NCBI RefSeq assembly: GCF_000685355.1 | Contig: NZ_JHET01000007.1 | Coordinates: 310,001 to 374,000 of the forward strand | Source of the DNA: Microbacterium sp. CH12i | Lineage (GTDB): Bacteria; Actinomycetota; Actinomycetes; Actinomycetales; Microbacteriaceae | DNA: 64,000 nucleotides | Reading direction: 5' to 3' | Part shown: positions 8,513-17,302 of the stretch, in pieces | How positions within the stretch are numbered: the first letter of the stretch is position 1 | Layout of the letters: each line of letters opens with the position of its first letter | Program-made: the position numbers and the translations under genes | The notes under the pieces: generated by a model | Told to the model about the DNA's origin: nothing | Seen by the model: only the letters and a program-made list of their open reading frames with translations | Databases searched by the model: none

Positions 8513-9333
8513 ACAACCGTTTGGTGCGGTGGGGCGTATATGTGCTCATCGCCATGGGCTTCGCTGTTGCGTGCGCCTTTCTTTCGAACTGGCAGTTCGA
8601 TCGGAACGAGGGCCGTGCAGAACAGATCGCGCTGGTCGAGCAGAACTACGATGCACAGCCAGCACCACTCGCCGATCTGATCGGTGCGGACGGCGCACTC
8701 GATCCCGCGGACGAGTGGCATCCCGCTCTGCTTCGCGGCGAGTACCTCGTTGACGATCAAGTACTGGTGCGAAATCGTCCGCATGGCGGCACCAGCGCCT
8801 TCGAGGTCCTGGTGCCATTCCGCGACCTCGATGGACGCATCTTCATCGTTGACCGCGGATGGGTGCCACCTGGAGAAGGCGCGAATCCCGATGTTGTGCC
8901 CGCGCCGCCGACGGGAACCGTCGAGGTCATCGTTCGGCTCCGCCCGGGAGAAGCGCTCCCGGCCTCGGGGCGCAGCGCGCCCGAAGGTCAGCTTCCGACA
9001 ATCAACCTCCCCAGCATGGCCACGCTGATGGGAACAGAAGTCATCACCAGTGCATATGGGCGCATGGTCAGTGAAGACCCGTCGGCAGAGACCGGGCTTG
9101 GAGGTTTCGAGTCGCCCACCGATGACCCTGGCCCGCACTTGTCGTATGCGATCCAGTGGATCCTGTTCGCGATCATGGGTTTCATCTTCATCGCATACAT
9201 CATCCGCACTGAAATCCAGAAACACCGCGAAGAAGCCGAAGGCCGCCCAGTAGCGGTGAAGAAGACGCGACAGCGCGATCACGACGCAGATGCCGAGGAC
9301 GAACTCCTCGACGACGTCGACGCGCGCGTCTGA
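8509..9333 (+). CDS. SURF1 family cytochrome oxidase biogenesis protein
   Basis: 274-aa membrane protein. It has an N-terminal helix (residues about 8-26), FLSNWQFDRNEGRAEQ, the family features VLVRNRPHGGTSAFEVLVPF and DGRIFIVDRGWVPPG, and a second helix near residues 216-236. SURF1 proteins assist assembly of the heme a-containing oxidase. A charged, Asp/Glu-rich cytoplasmic tail follows. Last gene of the DUF3099 operon; convergent with trmD 60 bp away. Confidence 0.9.
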   Translation: MNNRLVRWGVYVLIAMGFAVACAFLSNWQFDRNEGRAEQIALVEQNYDAQPAPLADLIGADGALDPADEWHPALLRGEYLVDDQVLVRNRPHGGTSAFEVLVPFRDLDGRIFIVDRGWVPPGEGANPDVVPAPPTGTVEVIVRLRPGEALPASGRSAPEGQLPTINLPSMATLMGTEVITSAYGRMVSEDPSAETGLGGFESPTDDPGPHLSYAIQWILFAIMGFIFIAYIIRTEIQKHREEAEGRPVAVKKTRQRDHDADAEDELLDDVDARV

Positions 9334-9393
9334 CTCAGCCAGCCTCGCGCGCCCCACCGATGCCGAGGGCAATGAAGAAAAGCGTGAACGTAC

Positions 9394-10116
9394 TCAGTCC
9401 GAGAGCAAATCAGGTCGACGCTGGCGAGTGCGTTCAAGTTGCTGTTCGCCTCGCCATTTCGCGATCGCGCCGTGGTTTCCGCTGAGCAAGACGTCGGGCA
9501 CGGATCGATCGCGCCAGGCGGCTGGTTTCGTGTACGAGGGGTACTCGAGAAGCCCGTCCTCGTGCGATTCTTCGACGAGGCTCTCCGGGTTGCCGACGAC
9601 GCCGGGAATCAGGCGACCGACTGCCTCGATCATGGCCATCGCCGCGACTTCCCCGCCGTTGAGGACGTAGTCGCCCAGGCTGACCAAACGCACCTCGCCG
9701 AGGGATGCTGCGTACTCGAAGACGCGCTCATCGATGCCCTCGTAGCGTCCGCACCCAATAATGATGTGCTCACGCGCCGCGAAATCGCGGGCGGTCTTCT
9801 GTCGGAATAGTTCTCCGGCCGGCGACGGGAAGATAATGGTGGGTCGGTCGACAGCCTCAGGACCAGAAGAAGCAAGGTCGTCGAGAGCAAGAGCCCAGGG
9901 CTCAGGCTTCATGACCATGCCTGCTCCCCCGCCATACGGGGTGTCATCGACGGTGCGATGCCGGTCGCCCGCCCAGTTGCGCAGGTCATGGATTTGCAGG
10001 TCGAGTAAGCCTGTCGCGCGGGCTTTGCCGAGCAGCGACAGCGTCAGCCCGTCAAAGTACGACGGAAAGATAGAGACGACATCTATGCGCATGCGTTGAT
10101 CGTAGCGATCGCTCAC
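9394..10116 (-). CDS. trmD: tRNA (guanine-37-N1)-methyltransferase
   Basis: 240-aa SPOUT methyltransferase that makes m1G37 in tRNAs using SAM. Visible motifs are [13 protein letters not shown], the substrate loop [14 protein letters not shown] and the trefoil-knot segment [16 protein letters not shown]. The GTG at 10116 overlaps the rimM stop by 4 bp (GTGA) and suggests coupling; the internal ATG at 10092 matches the usual family N terminus and is a serious alternative. Last gene of the rpsP operon here; rplS does not follow within the window. Confidence 0.94.
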   Translation of the reverse strand: MSDRYDQRMRIDVVSIFPSYFDGLTLSLLGKARATGLLDLQIHDLRNWAGDRHRTVDDTPYGGGAGMVMKPEPWALALDDLASSGPEAVDRPTIIFPSPAGELFRQKTARDFAAREHIIIGCGRYEGIDERVFEYAASLGEVRLVSLGDYVLNGGEVAAMAMIEAVGRLIPGVVGNPESLVEESHEDGLLEYPSYTKPAAWRDRSVPDVLLSGNHGAIAKWRGEQQLERTRQRRPDLLSD

Positions 10117-10733
10117 TCGGCGGCGGCGTCGCCCTCAGCATTCGCGGGTGCATCATCACCGGTGCTGTCATCCGCAGTCTCGGCGTCGGGCAGATCCTCG
10201 AAGAGCCCGGCCGGCGGCGTGACAGTTACTCGACCGGCTGCGACATCCACCGACGGCACGATCGCCTCGACGAACGGAACCATGATCTCGTGCTCGCCTG
10301 TCTTGACGATCAGCAGGTCTTGCGCGGGCATGTGCTCGACCCGGACGACCTGGCCGACGATTTGCTCGTCGCGGTAGACATCGAGCCCGACAAGTTGGTG
10401 GTCATACCAGGCGTTGTCTTCTGGCTCGTCAGTATCCTGGTCGATCCAGAGGATCGCGCGGACGAGACCCTCGGCGCCTTCACGGTCCTCGACATCGTCG
10501 AAGAACACAACCGGATGGCCGTTCATTACTCGGTACTCGCGCACTTTGGCAGATTTACCGTGCCACTCAGATGCCTCTGGCACCTGCAACGTGAACTCGG
10601 CTCCTGTGACGAATCGTCGCTCTGGATTGTCGGTGTACAGCTCTAGCTTGAGCCCGCCTTTGAGACCATGGGCCTTGACAAGGCGCCCGACCCGTAGCTG
10701 GTTCTTACCCTGGTTACGGTCTTTCAACACCAC
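10113..10733 (-). CDS. rimM: 16S rRNA processing protein RimM
   Basis: 206-aa 30S maturation factor that binds S19 and assists the 16S head domain. RimM N domain [20 protein letters not shown] and the PRC-barrel part ([11 protein letters not shown] to [12 protein letters not shown]) are clear; the end is an acidic Ala/Asp/Glu tail. GTG 10733 (or 10730) directly follows the khpA stop; the open frame further upstream overlaps khpA and is not family sequence. Confidence 0.92.
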   Translation of the reverse strand: MVLKDRNQGKNQLRVGRLVKAHGLKGGLKLELYTDNPERRFVTGAEFTLQVPEASEWHGKSAKVREYRVMNGHPVVFFDDVEDREGAEGLVRAILWIDQDTDEPEDNAWYDHQLVGLDVYRDEQIVGQVVRVEHMPAQDLLIVKTGEHEIMVPFVEAIVPSVDVAAGRVTVTPPAGLFEDLPDAETADDSTGDDAPANAEGDAAAE

Positions 10734-10734
10734 G

Positions 10735-10966
10735 TCAGTCGTCCGCGACGTCGACGCGAACACGACGCCCGTCCGCGAGAGCGGTGATGAGCGTACGCAG
10801 AGCTTTTGCGGTGCGGCCACCGCGCCCGATCACACGCCCCCCGGTCGTCGGGGTGCACGCGCACCTCGAGCAGGTCGCCTCGCGGCGACGTGGAAGCGGA
10901 GATCTGGACATCCTCAGGGTGATCAACGATCCCCTTGACGATGTGTTCGAGCGCGGCGGCAAGCAC
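10735..10966 (-). CDS. khpA: KH-domain RNA-binding protein KhpA (frameshifted as sequenced)
   Basis: About 77-aa single KH-domain protein, the usual second gene of the rpsP operon. N-terminal half MLAAALEHIVKGIVDHPEDV and C-terminal half GRVIGRGGRTAKALRTLI (with the RNA-contacting GRGG loop) are in different frames. The break is a run of six C (plus strand 10837-10842); with five, HPDDRGRVIG is continuous. It is the only one-base insertion among the indels in this window. Start GTG 10966, 6 bp after the rpsP stop codon. Confidence 0.88.
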
Positions 10967-10971
10967 AGCGA

Positions 10972-11403
10972 TTATTCTGCGTCGGCGGCGGGAGCCTCAG
11001 CGGCCTCCGCGTCGGCAGCGGCGGGAGCCTCCTCTGCAGGAGCCTCCTTCTTCTCAGCCTTCGGCTTCACGACGGACTTCTTAGCCGCGTCGATCTCGAA
11101 CGGAGCCTTCGGCTCGCGCACCTGAACGGTCGACTTGGCGTCGGGGTCGCCCTTGAACTTGCCCCAGTCGCCCGTGAGCTTCAGAAGGGCAGCAACCTGC
11201 TCGCTCGGCTGCGCTCCGACGGAGAGCCAGTACTGTGCGCGCTCGGAGTCAACCTCGATGAACGAAGGCTGCTCGGTGGGGTGGTACTTGCCGATCTCTT
11301 CGATGACACGGCCATCGCGCTTGGTGCGCGAGTCAGCAACGACGATGCGGTAGTACGGCGCACGGATCTTGCCCATGCGCTTGAGACGGATCTTAACAGC
11401 CAC
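10972..11403 (-). CDS. rpsP: 30S ribosomal protein S16
   Basis: 143-aa S16. The core [32 protein letters not shown] and [19 protein letters not shown] is canonical. Residues after about 90 form an Ala/Glu/Lys-rich low-complexity extension common in actinobacterial S16. GTG 11403 has AGGAG upstream; the longer frame to 11463 is not family sequence. First gene of rpsP-khpA-rimM-trmD. Confidence 0.96.
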   Translation of the reverse strand: MAVKIRLKRMGKIRAPYYRIVVADSRTKRDGRVIEEIGKYHPTEQPSFIEVDSERAQYWLSVGAQPSEQVAALLKLTGDWGKFKGDPDAKSTVQVREPKAPFEIDAAKKSVVKPKAEKKEAPAEEAPAAADAEAAEAPAADAE

Positions 11404-11529
11404 GATTCTCCTGAATTGTGTGGAAAGTAAACGAACTGATCGCCTGGAGAGTGGGGTGCACAACCCGGCGGAAGCTCAAATGGGTGGACGCGATCCGGAT
11501 AGAGGGTCGAGAACGTCGTCCGACCTTCT

Positions 11530-11538
11530 ATTCTGCCA
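11530..11538 (-). promoter_or_regulatory. candidate extended -10 promoter for rpsP operon
   Basis: On the minus strand the sequence TGGCAGAAT (TG-n plus CAGAAT) resembles an extended -10 element and lies about 130 bp upstream of the rpsP start. No good -35 is seen. The remainder of the 204-bp rpsP/ybdK intergenic space holds only an AGTCTG/CAGACT inverted repeat (11591-11607) abutting the ybdK start. Confidence 0.35.
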
Positions 11539-11607
11539 GATTCCGGGGCCAGTCGCGAAACGAGACCGGAAGCATGCCCCCGTGTCGCGAAGTCTGCATG
11601 TCAGACT

Positions 11608-12759
11608 ATGCACGTGACTCAAGAATTTGCCGACTCGCCTCGCTCGACTGTGGGGTTGGAGTGGGAGATCATGCTCGCTGATCCGGAGACCGGTGATCTC
11701 GTGGGACGGGCACCCGAGCTGTTGGATGCACTGGAGGATGAGAGTGCTCCGGAGCGCCATACCGTCACGGGTGAACTACTCACCAACACGATTGAAGTTA
11801 CCAGCGGAGTAGGTGAGTCCGTCGCGCACGCCATTGGCGACATCAGCAACGCGATCACTGCGGTGCGCGCTGCCACCGATCCCGCCGGCGTCGAGTTGCT
11901 CTCCGCCGGCAGCCACCCATTCGCACAGTGGTTTGATCAGCAGGTCACTGATAAGTCGCGCTACCACAACCTCATCGAGCGCACCCAGTGGTGGGGGCGC
12001 AACATGATGATCTGGGGCATCCACGTGCACGTCGGCGTCGAGGATCGCGACAAAGTCTTCCCGATCATCAACGCACTTACCGCGTATCTTCCGCATCTGC
12101 AGTCGCTCTCGGCATCGAGCCCATTCTGGGCCGGTGAGCGCACCGGATACGCGTCGAACCGTGCGCTCGTCTTCCAGCAACTCCCCACCGCAGGACTCCC
12201 CTGGCCGCTGCACTCCTGGGCCGATTTCGAGGGTTACCTCGAAGACATGGTCCACACCGGTGTGATGGCAGACGCATCCGAGGTGCGGTGGGACATCCGT
12301 CCCGCGCCGCGATGGGGCACTATTGAGGTGCGCGCGTGTGATGGCCTTTCCACGCTCACAGAGCTCGCCACGGTCGGAGCCTTCGTCCAGGTACTCGTCG
12401 AGCATTTCTCCCGCCTGCTCGACGAGGGTGAAACGCTGCCGACGATGCCGGCATGGTTTCACCGCGAGAACAAGTGGCGCGCTGCCCGCTATGGTCTTGA
12501 GGCGCGCGTGATTGTCGATGCCGACGGCACTCAGCGGCTCTTGCGCGAGCATCTTGCCGAGATTGTTGCCACGCTGACGCCGGTGGCGAAGGATCTCGGC
12601 TGCGCGACCGAGTTCGCGGGCGTCATGACGATTCTCGATAGCGGCGCAAGCTACGAGCGTCAGCTCGCAATCGCGGATGCCTCGTCCGGAGACTTGCACG
12701 CGGTTGTGCACCACCTCATCCACGAGTTCCGCTCGGGACCCGTGGCTCCGGTGGTCTGA
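11608..12759 (+). CDS. YbdK-type carboxylate-amine ligase (GCS2 family)
   Basis: 383-aa member of the glutamate-cysteine ligase 2 family. N-terminal TVGLEWEIMLADPETG, the GNMMIWGIHVHVGVEDRD region (metal/ATP-site HVHVG) and RPAPRWGTIEVRACDG are diagnostic. Family members form gamma-glutamyl-type amide bonds; physiological substrate in mycothiol-making actinobacteria is uncertain. No Shine-Dalgarno precedes ATG 11608; a GTG at 11614 is an alternative. Convergent with glpK, 4-bp gap. Confidence 0.85.
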   Translation: MHVTQEFADSPRSTVGLEWEIMLADPETGDLVGRAPELLDALEDESAPERHTVTGELLTNTIEVTSGVGESVAHAIGDISNAITAVRAATDPAGVELLSAGSHPFAQWFDQQVTDKSRYHNLIERTQWWGRNMMIWGIHVHVGVEDRDKVFPIINALTAYLPHLQSLSASSPFWAGERTGYASNRALVFQQLPTAGLPWPLHSWADFEGYLEDMVHTGVMADASEVRWDIRPAPRWGTIEVRACDGLSTLTELATVGAFVQVLVEHFSRLLDEGETLPTMPAWFHRENKWRAARYGLEARVIVDADGTQRLLREHLAEIVATLTPVAKDLGCATEFAGVMTILDSGASYERQLAIADASSGDLHAVVHHLIHEFRSGPVAPVV

Positions 12760-12763
12760 GCGG

Positions 12764-14273
12764 TTAGTCCTCTTCGACCCAGTCGAACGTGCGGGTCACG
12801 GCTTTCCGCCAGCGCGCCAGGCGCTTCTCACGCTCAGCGTCATCGATCTGCGGTTCCCACCGCTCGTCTTCACTCCACATAGAGCGAAGCTCGTCCACGT
12901 CTTTCCAGACACCGACGGCAAGACCGGCCGCGTATGCCGCGCCGAGAGCTGTCGTTTCGATAACGGCTGGGCGGATGACGGGAATGCCCAGCACATCCGC
13001 CTGAAACTGCATGAGTGTCGTGTTGCCGACCATTCCACCGTCGACCCGCAGCTCCTTGAGTGCATCGCCGGTTTTGGCATCAGTGTCAGCGATGACGGCA
13101 TCCAGAACTTCACGAGTTTGAAAGGCAACGGCCTCCAGCGCCGCACGAGCGATGTGCCCCTTGTTCGCGAAGCGCGTCAGGCCGAGAATCGCGCCACGCG
13201 CGTCCGGGCGCAGTAGGGCGCGACAAACCAGAAAACGCGGGCACGATGTAGACGCCGCCGTTGTCCGGCACGCTCAGCGCGAGTTCTTCCACCTCAGATG
13301 ATTCCGAGATCAGGCCCAGGTTGTCGCGCAGCCATTGCACGAGTGAGCCCGTGACGGCGATCGACCCCTCGAGTGCATAGCGAGGGGCGTCATCGCCGAG
13401 CCGATAGGCGACCGTCGTGATCAGTCCGTTCTTGCTCTCAACGATGTCTTCCCCCGTGTTCACGAGGAGAAAGTTTCCGGTGCCGTAAGTGTTCTTCGAC
13501 TCGCCGCGGTCGAAGGCCGCCTGTCCGAATGTGGCTGCCTGCTGGTCTCCGAGGATCGATGCGATCGGAATGCCGTCGAGCGCAGTGCCAACAGTGGTGC
13601 CATAGGTCTCTGAGGAAGAACGAATCGCGGGAAGCATCGCGCGCGGCACTCCAAACGCTTCGAGCAGCGTGTCATCCCAATCGAGCGTGCGCAGATCCAT
13701 CAGCAGGGTGCGGCTCGCGTTCGTCACGTCTGTGGCGTGCACTCCACCCTCGGGTCCCCCGGTCAGGTTCCAGAGCACCCAGGTGTCCGGCGTGCCGAAC
13801 AGCAGCTCGCCGTCTTCCGCGCGCTTCCTCGCGCCGTCGACGTTGTCGAGCACCCAGGCGATCTTGGATGCCGAGAAATAGGTGGCGAGCGGAAGGCCTG
13901 TCGCATCGGCAAAGCGACGCACGCCACCGTCAGCTGCGAGCTTGTCGATCAGCGGCTGGGTGCGGGTGTCCTGCCAGACGAGGGCGTTGTGGATAGGCTC
14001 ACCGGTCGCGCGATCCCAGACGATGGCCGTCTCACGTTGATTGGTGATGCCGATCGCCGCGACGTCAGAGGCATCGATGCCGGCCGTCTCGACAGCCTCG
14101 TCGATAACCGCCTGGGTGTTCGTCCAGATTTCCGCCGCATCATGCTCAACCCAGCCCGCCTGAGGGAAGATCTGCGCGTGCTCCCGTTGACCGGTGGCGA
14201 CGACCTTGCCCTTCGCGTCGAAGACGATGGCGCGTGTGCTCGTGGTGCCCTGATCGATGGCGACGATGTGCAT
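12764..14273 (-). CDS. glpK: glycerol kinase (frameshifted as sequenced)
   Basis: About 503-aa FGGY kinase: glycerol plus ATP gives sn-glycerol-3-phosphate. N-terminal [17 protein letters not shown] is the phosphate-binding loop; [15 protein letters not shown] sequence, WQDTRTQ and [12 protein letters not shown] follow, and the C-terminal part has [10 protein letters not shown] and [12 protein letters not shown]. Two bases are missing 12 bp apart (near 13223 and 13211): restoring TTC and TGG gives [16 protein letters not shown]-terminal frame 14273-13224, C-terminal frame 13210-12764. ATG 14273 has GGAGAG upstream. A perfect operator-like palindrome lies 79 bp upstream. Confidence 0.9.
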
Positions 14274-14351
14274 AAGTGTTCTCTCCAGCCGATGACGGCG
14301 TTGTCTGCTTTGCACGACAGCCTAGAAGACGACGGAGGCCCGGTTTGCCCT

Positions 14352-14371
14352 GCCTGCACGAACGTGCAGGC
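14352..14371. promoter_or_regulatory. glp operator site 1 (perfect palindrome)
   Basis: GCCTGCACG-AA-CGTGCAGGC, 9-bp perfect arms, upstream of glpK and 12 bp beyond the regulator stop. Its core TGCACGWWCGTGCA recurs at 15360-15375 and 17167-17180; a half site TGCACGA is at 14311-14317. A hairpin is possible but there is no U-run, so an operator is more likely than a terminator. Confidence 0.65.
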
Positions 14372-14382
14372 GCCGCGGCGTC

Positions 14383-15348
14383 TCAGGCGTCGACGAGTTG
14401 CTCGGCGAGATGTTCGTCCAGCACAAGATCGGTGATGAGACGAGTGGCGATTGCTCCGCGCAAACTTGGGAGCTTTTGAACGCCAGAGACGACGCAGATA
14501 CGGCGAGATGCCCTGCCCAGCACTCCGAAGGCAGGACCGGTCGCCCGATTGTTCAGTTCAATGTCCTTCCAGCTGCCGTCTTGCCGGTAGAAGACAGTCG
14601 CGATGTCACCGACGATCTTCTCGTCACGCAGGCTCCGGTAGTCACTGCGCTCGAGATAGCCACCGATGTACACCCGGCTCGGCACCTCAGCGAAGGGCGA
14701 GCCGAGACCGAAGAGGATGACGTCGGCACGCGCCTGCAGATCCAGCACCCGACGCGTGCTGCGCTCGCGCCACATCGCCTCTTTCGTCACAGGATCGTCA
14801 AAGAAGGCCGGCACCGGAAACTGCTGGATGCTGGCGCCAAACGACTGACCGAAGCGGTGCAGGATCTCACTCGCGTAGTCCACCCCGCTCGTGAACGTAT
14901 TTCCCGCGCCGTTGAGCTGCACGACGGTCGAGTTGTGTGTTTCTTTCTTGGGCAGATGCCTGCTGATGGCATCCAAAGTCGATCCCCATGCGATACCGAG
15001 CGTCATATTCGAGTCGAAGAAGAGCGGTAGCAGGCGCGCGGCGCTCATGGCGACCCGCTCGAAGCGCTCGACATCCGAGAGTCCCTGAGGCGTCGGCACG
15101 ACGTGCGCGGCGATACCGAAACGCGCACGGATCGCCTCTTCGAGACGCAACTCCTGGCCCTGTGGCGGGTGAATCTGAATCTCTACGAGGCCGGTGTCGC
15201 GTGCGTGGCTGAGCAGACGCGACACCGAGGAGCGCGAGGTGGCCAGTTCGCGAGCGATGGCATCCATCGTCATGTCCTGCATGTAGTACATCTGCGCCGC
15301 GCGCAACGCCGCGGCGGCTCTCGGGTCGCCTAGCGACGAATCGCTCAT
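14383..15348 (-). CDS. SorC/DeoR-type sugar-binding transcriptional regulator (putative glycerol regulator)
   Basis: 321-aa regulator with an N-terminal HTH (about residues 24-60, MTMDAIARELATSRSSVSRL) and a SorC-type sugar-phosphate-binding domain (LGIAWGSTLDAI, FGLGSPFAEVPSRVYIGGYL, GDIATVFYRQDG). Family members bind phosphorylated sugars or trioses. It lies between glpK and divergent glpD, with the shared palindrome on both sides, so control of glycerol catabolism, possibly by a glycerol-3-phosphate or DHAP-like effector, is a reasonable inference. Confidence 0.85.
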   Translation of the reverse strand: MSDSSLGDPRAAAALRAAQMYYMQDMTMDAIARELATSRSSVSRLLSHARDTGLVEIQIHPPQGQELRLEEAIRARFGIAAHVVPTPQGLSDVERFERVAMSAARLLPLFFDSNMTLGIAWGSTLDAISRHLPKKETHNSTVVQLNGAGNTFTSGVDYASEILHRFGQSFGASIQQFPVPAFFDDPVTKEAMWRERSTRRVLDLQARADVILFGLGSPFAEVPSRVYIGGYLERSDYRSLRDEKIVGDIATVFYRQDGSWKDIELNNRATGPAFGVLGRASRRICVVSGVQKLPSLRGAIATRLITDLVLDEHLAEQLVDA

Positions 15349-15359
15349 CTTTCCCCCTC

Positions 15360-15375
15360 TGCACGTTCGTTCACG
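15360..15375. promoter_or_regulatory. glp operator site 2 in regulator/glpD divergent region
   Basis: TGCACGTTCGTTCACG matches the core TGCACGWWCGTGCA at 13 of 14 positions. It is 12 bp from the regulator start and about 60 bp from glpD, so it can serve autoregulation and glpD control. A possible glpD -10 (TATATC) is at 15408-15413. Confidence 0.6.
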
Positions 15376-15434
15376 TTGGTTGCGCGATTGTGCTGACCGG
15401 CCCAGACTATATCAAGAGCAACCAAGGAGAAACG

Positions 15435-17152
15435 ATGAGCGCTACCAACATCACCCCCATCGAGCGAGAGAGTGTCCGAGCTGCTCGAGAGAGCGCACGA
15501 ACCAGCGTCGTGATCATTGGCGCCGGGATCAACGGTATCTCCGCATTCCGAGATCTCGCCATGCAGGGCATCGATGTGCTGCTCATCGAGCGCGACGACT
15601 TCGCCTCCGGTGCAACAGCAGCATCAAGCCACATGATTCATGGCGGCATCCGTTATCTCGAGAACGGCGAGTTCCGGCTCGTCAAGGAGTCGGTGCAGGA
15701 GCGCAATGGCCTGCTGAAGATCGCGCCGCACTATGTGAAGCCCCTTGAGACAACCATCCCGATCTACTCGACGTTCTCCGGTATCTTCGCCGCTCCCCTA
15801 CGTTTTCTTACGCACAAGCAGGGCAAACCGCAGGAGCGCGGCGCGTTCCTGATCAAGATCGGATTGACGCTCTACGACACATTCTCCCGCGATGGCGGCA
15901 ATGTGCCGCGACACCGCTTCCACGGTCGCAAGAAGTCGCTTCAGCAGCTGCCGAAACTTGACCACGACATCAAGTACACCGCCACGTACTACGACGCTTC
16001 CGTTCATGACCCAGAGCGCCTCGCTCTCGACGTGCTGCGCGATGGCGATGCTGCTCACTCGGGTGCACATGCGCTCAACTACGTCGAGGCCATCGGTCTC
16101 GACGATGAAGGCGTTTTGTTGCGTGATCGCGAGACCGGTAACGAGTTCCATGTTGCCGCTGACGTCGTCGTGAACGCATCCGGCCCGTGGACCGACCTCA
16201 CAAACGAGGCGCTCGGCACTGATACCGCATTCATGGGCGGCACCAAGGCTCGCACATCGTCCTCGACCACCCCGAGCTCCTTGATGCGACGGCCGGCCGT
16301 GAGATCTTCTTCGAGCACTCCGATGGCCGTATCGTCCTGATCTACCCGCTCAAGGGCCGGGTGCTGGTTGGCACGACCGATCTCGAAGCTGATCCGCGCG
16401 AGCCTGCTCGGTGCACCGAGGAAGAAGTGCAGTACTTCTTCGACCTGATCCGGCACGTCTTCCCCACGATTGAGGTCGACCGTTCTCAGATCGTCTACCG
16501 CTACTCCGGCATCCGTCCGCTCCCGCACCACGATGAGACAGCCCCCGGGTTCGTGTCGCGCGACTACCGCATCGAGCGCCGAAAGGATGCCGGCCTGCCC
16601 GCTGTCTTCAGCCTCGTCGGCGGCAAGTGGACGACGTTCCGTGCACTCGGTGAGACCCTTGCCGATCAGGTGCTCGCTGAGCTTGGTCGACAGCGCCTCG
16701 TGAGCACCGTTGGCGTGCGCATCGGCGGTGGCAACGCATACCCGCGCACCGCACGTCGGAGGATCGAATGGCTGCGAGAGAACGTCGGCGACACTCAGCG
16801 CGGCCGCGTGCTCTTCACCCGGTACGGCACACGTGCAGCTGACGTTGCGGCGTTCCTCGCAGAGGCGGATGACGCGGCCGTCGTCGGGGACGCGCTCTCG
16901 ACGCGTGAACTGCTGTGGATGGTCGAGAACGAATTCGTCCGCCACGTCAGCGACGTCGTCTTCCGTCGCACTGACCTGGCTTTCACCGGGGATGCCGACG
17001 CCGCCGCCATCACCGCGATCGCTGAGGCTCTCGCACCTGTGCTGGGCTGGAATGCTGAGCGGATCTCAGCAGAGATTGATGGCGCACTCACGGTGCTCGC
17101 CGAGGCCCACGGTGTCGATTCAGATGAATCGAAGTCACACGCAGCAGGGTGA
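15435..17152 (+). CDS. glpD: aerobic glycerol-3-phosphate dehydrogenase (frameshifted as sequenced)
   Basis: About 572-aa FAD-dependent membrane-associated enzyme oxidising glycerol-3-phosphate to DHAP with electrons to quinone. The FAD motif VVIIGAGINGIS is at residues about 25-36, followed by ASGATAASSHMIHGGIRYLE, and in the second frame LIYPLKGRVLVGTTD, YSGIRPLPH and FSLVGGKWTTFR. The frame breaks near 16247: AAGGCTCG needs one G (AAGGGCTCG) to give GGTKGSHIVLDHPELLDA. ATG 15435 has AAGGAG 5 nt upstream. Together with glpK it completes glycerol catabolism to DHAP. Confidence 0.9.
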
Positions 17153-17166
17153 TCTGAGCCACCCGC

Positions 17167-17180
17167 GCACGTTTGTGCAG
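17167..17180. promoter_or_regulatory. glp operator-like site 3 upstream of membrane hydrolase
   Basis: CGCACGTTTGTGCA matches the palindromic core TGCACGWWCGTGCA at 12 of 14 positions. It lies 14 bp past the glpD stop and 122 bp before the membrane hydrolase, in a 150-bp intergenic space with no clear terminator. Confidence 0.5.
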
Positions 17181-17302
17181 ATTCCACCTTTCTCCACCCT
17201 CGGGCCGTTAACGGTGCCATACGCTCGGGCCGGGGTCCACGTCTTGGATTCCCAGGGTTTCCTCAGGGTCACCCCCAACCACCTTCATAAAGGAGTGAAC
17301 GG

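Noticed and set aside
14352..14371. Palindrome as intrinsic terminator of the regulator gene
   Set aside because: No U-run and the same core recurs at two other promoter-proximal sites, which fits an operator better.
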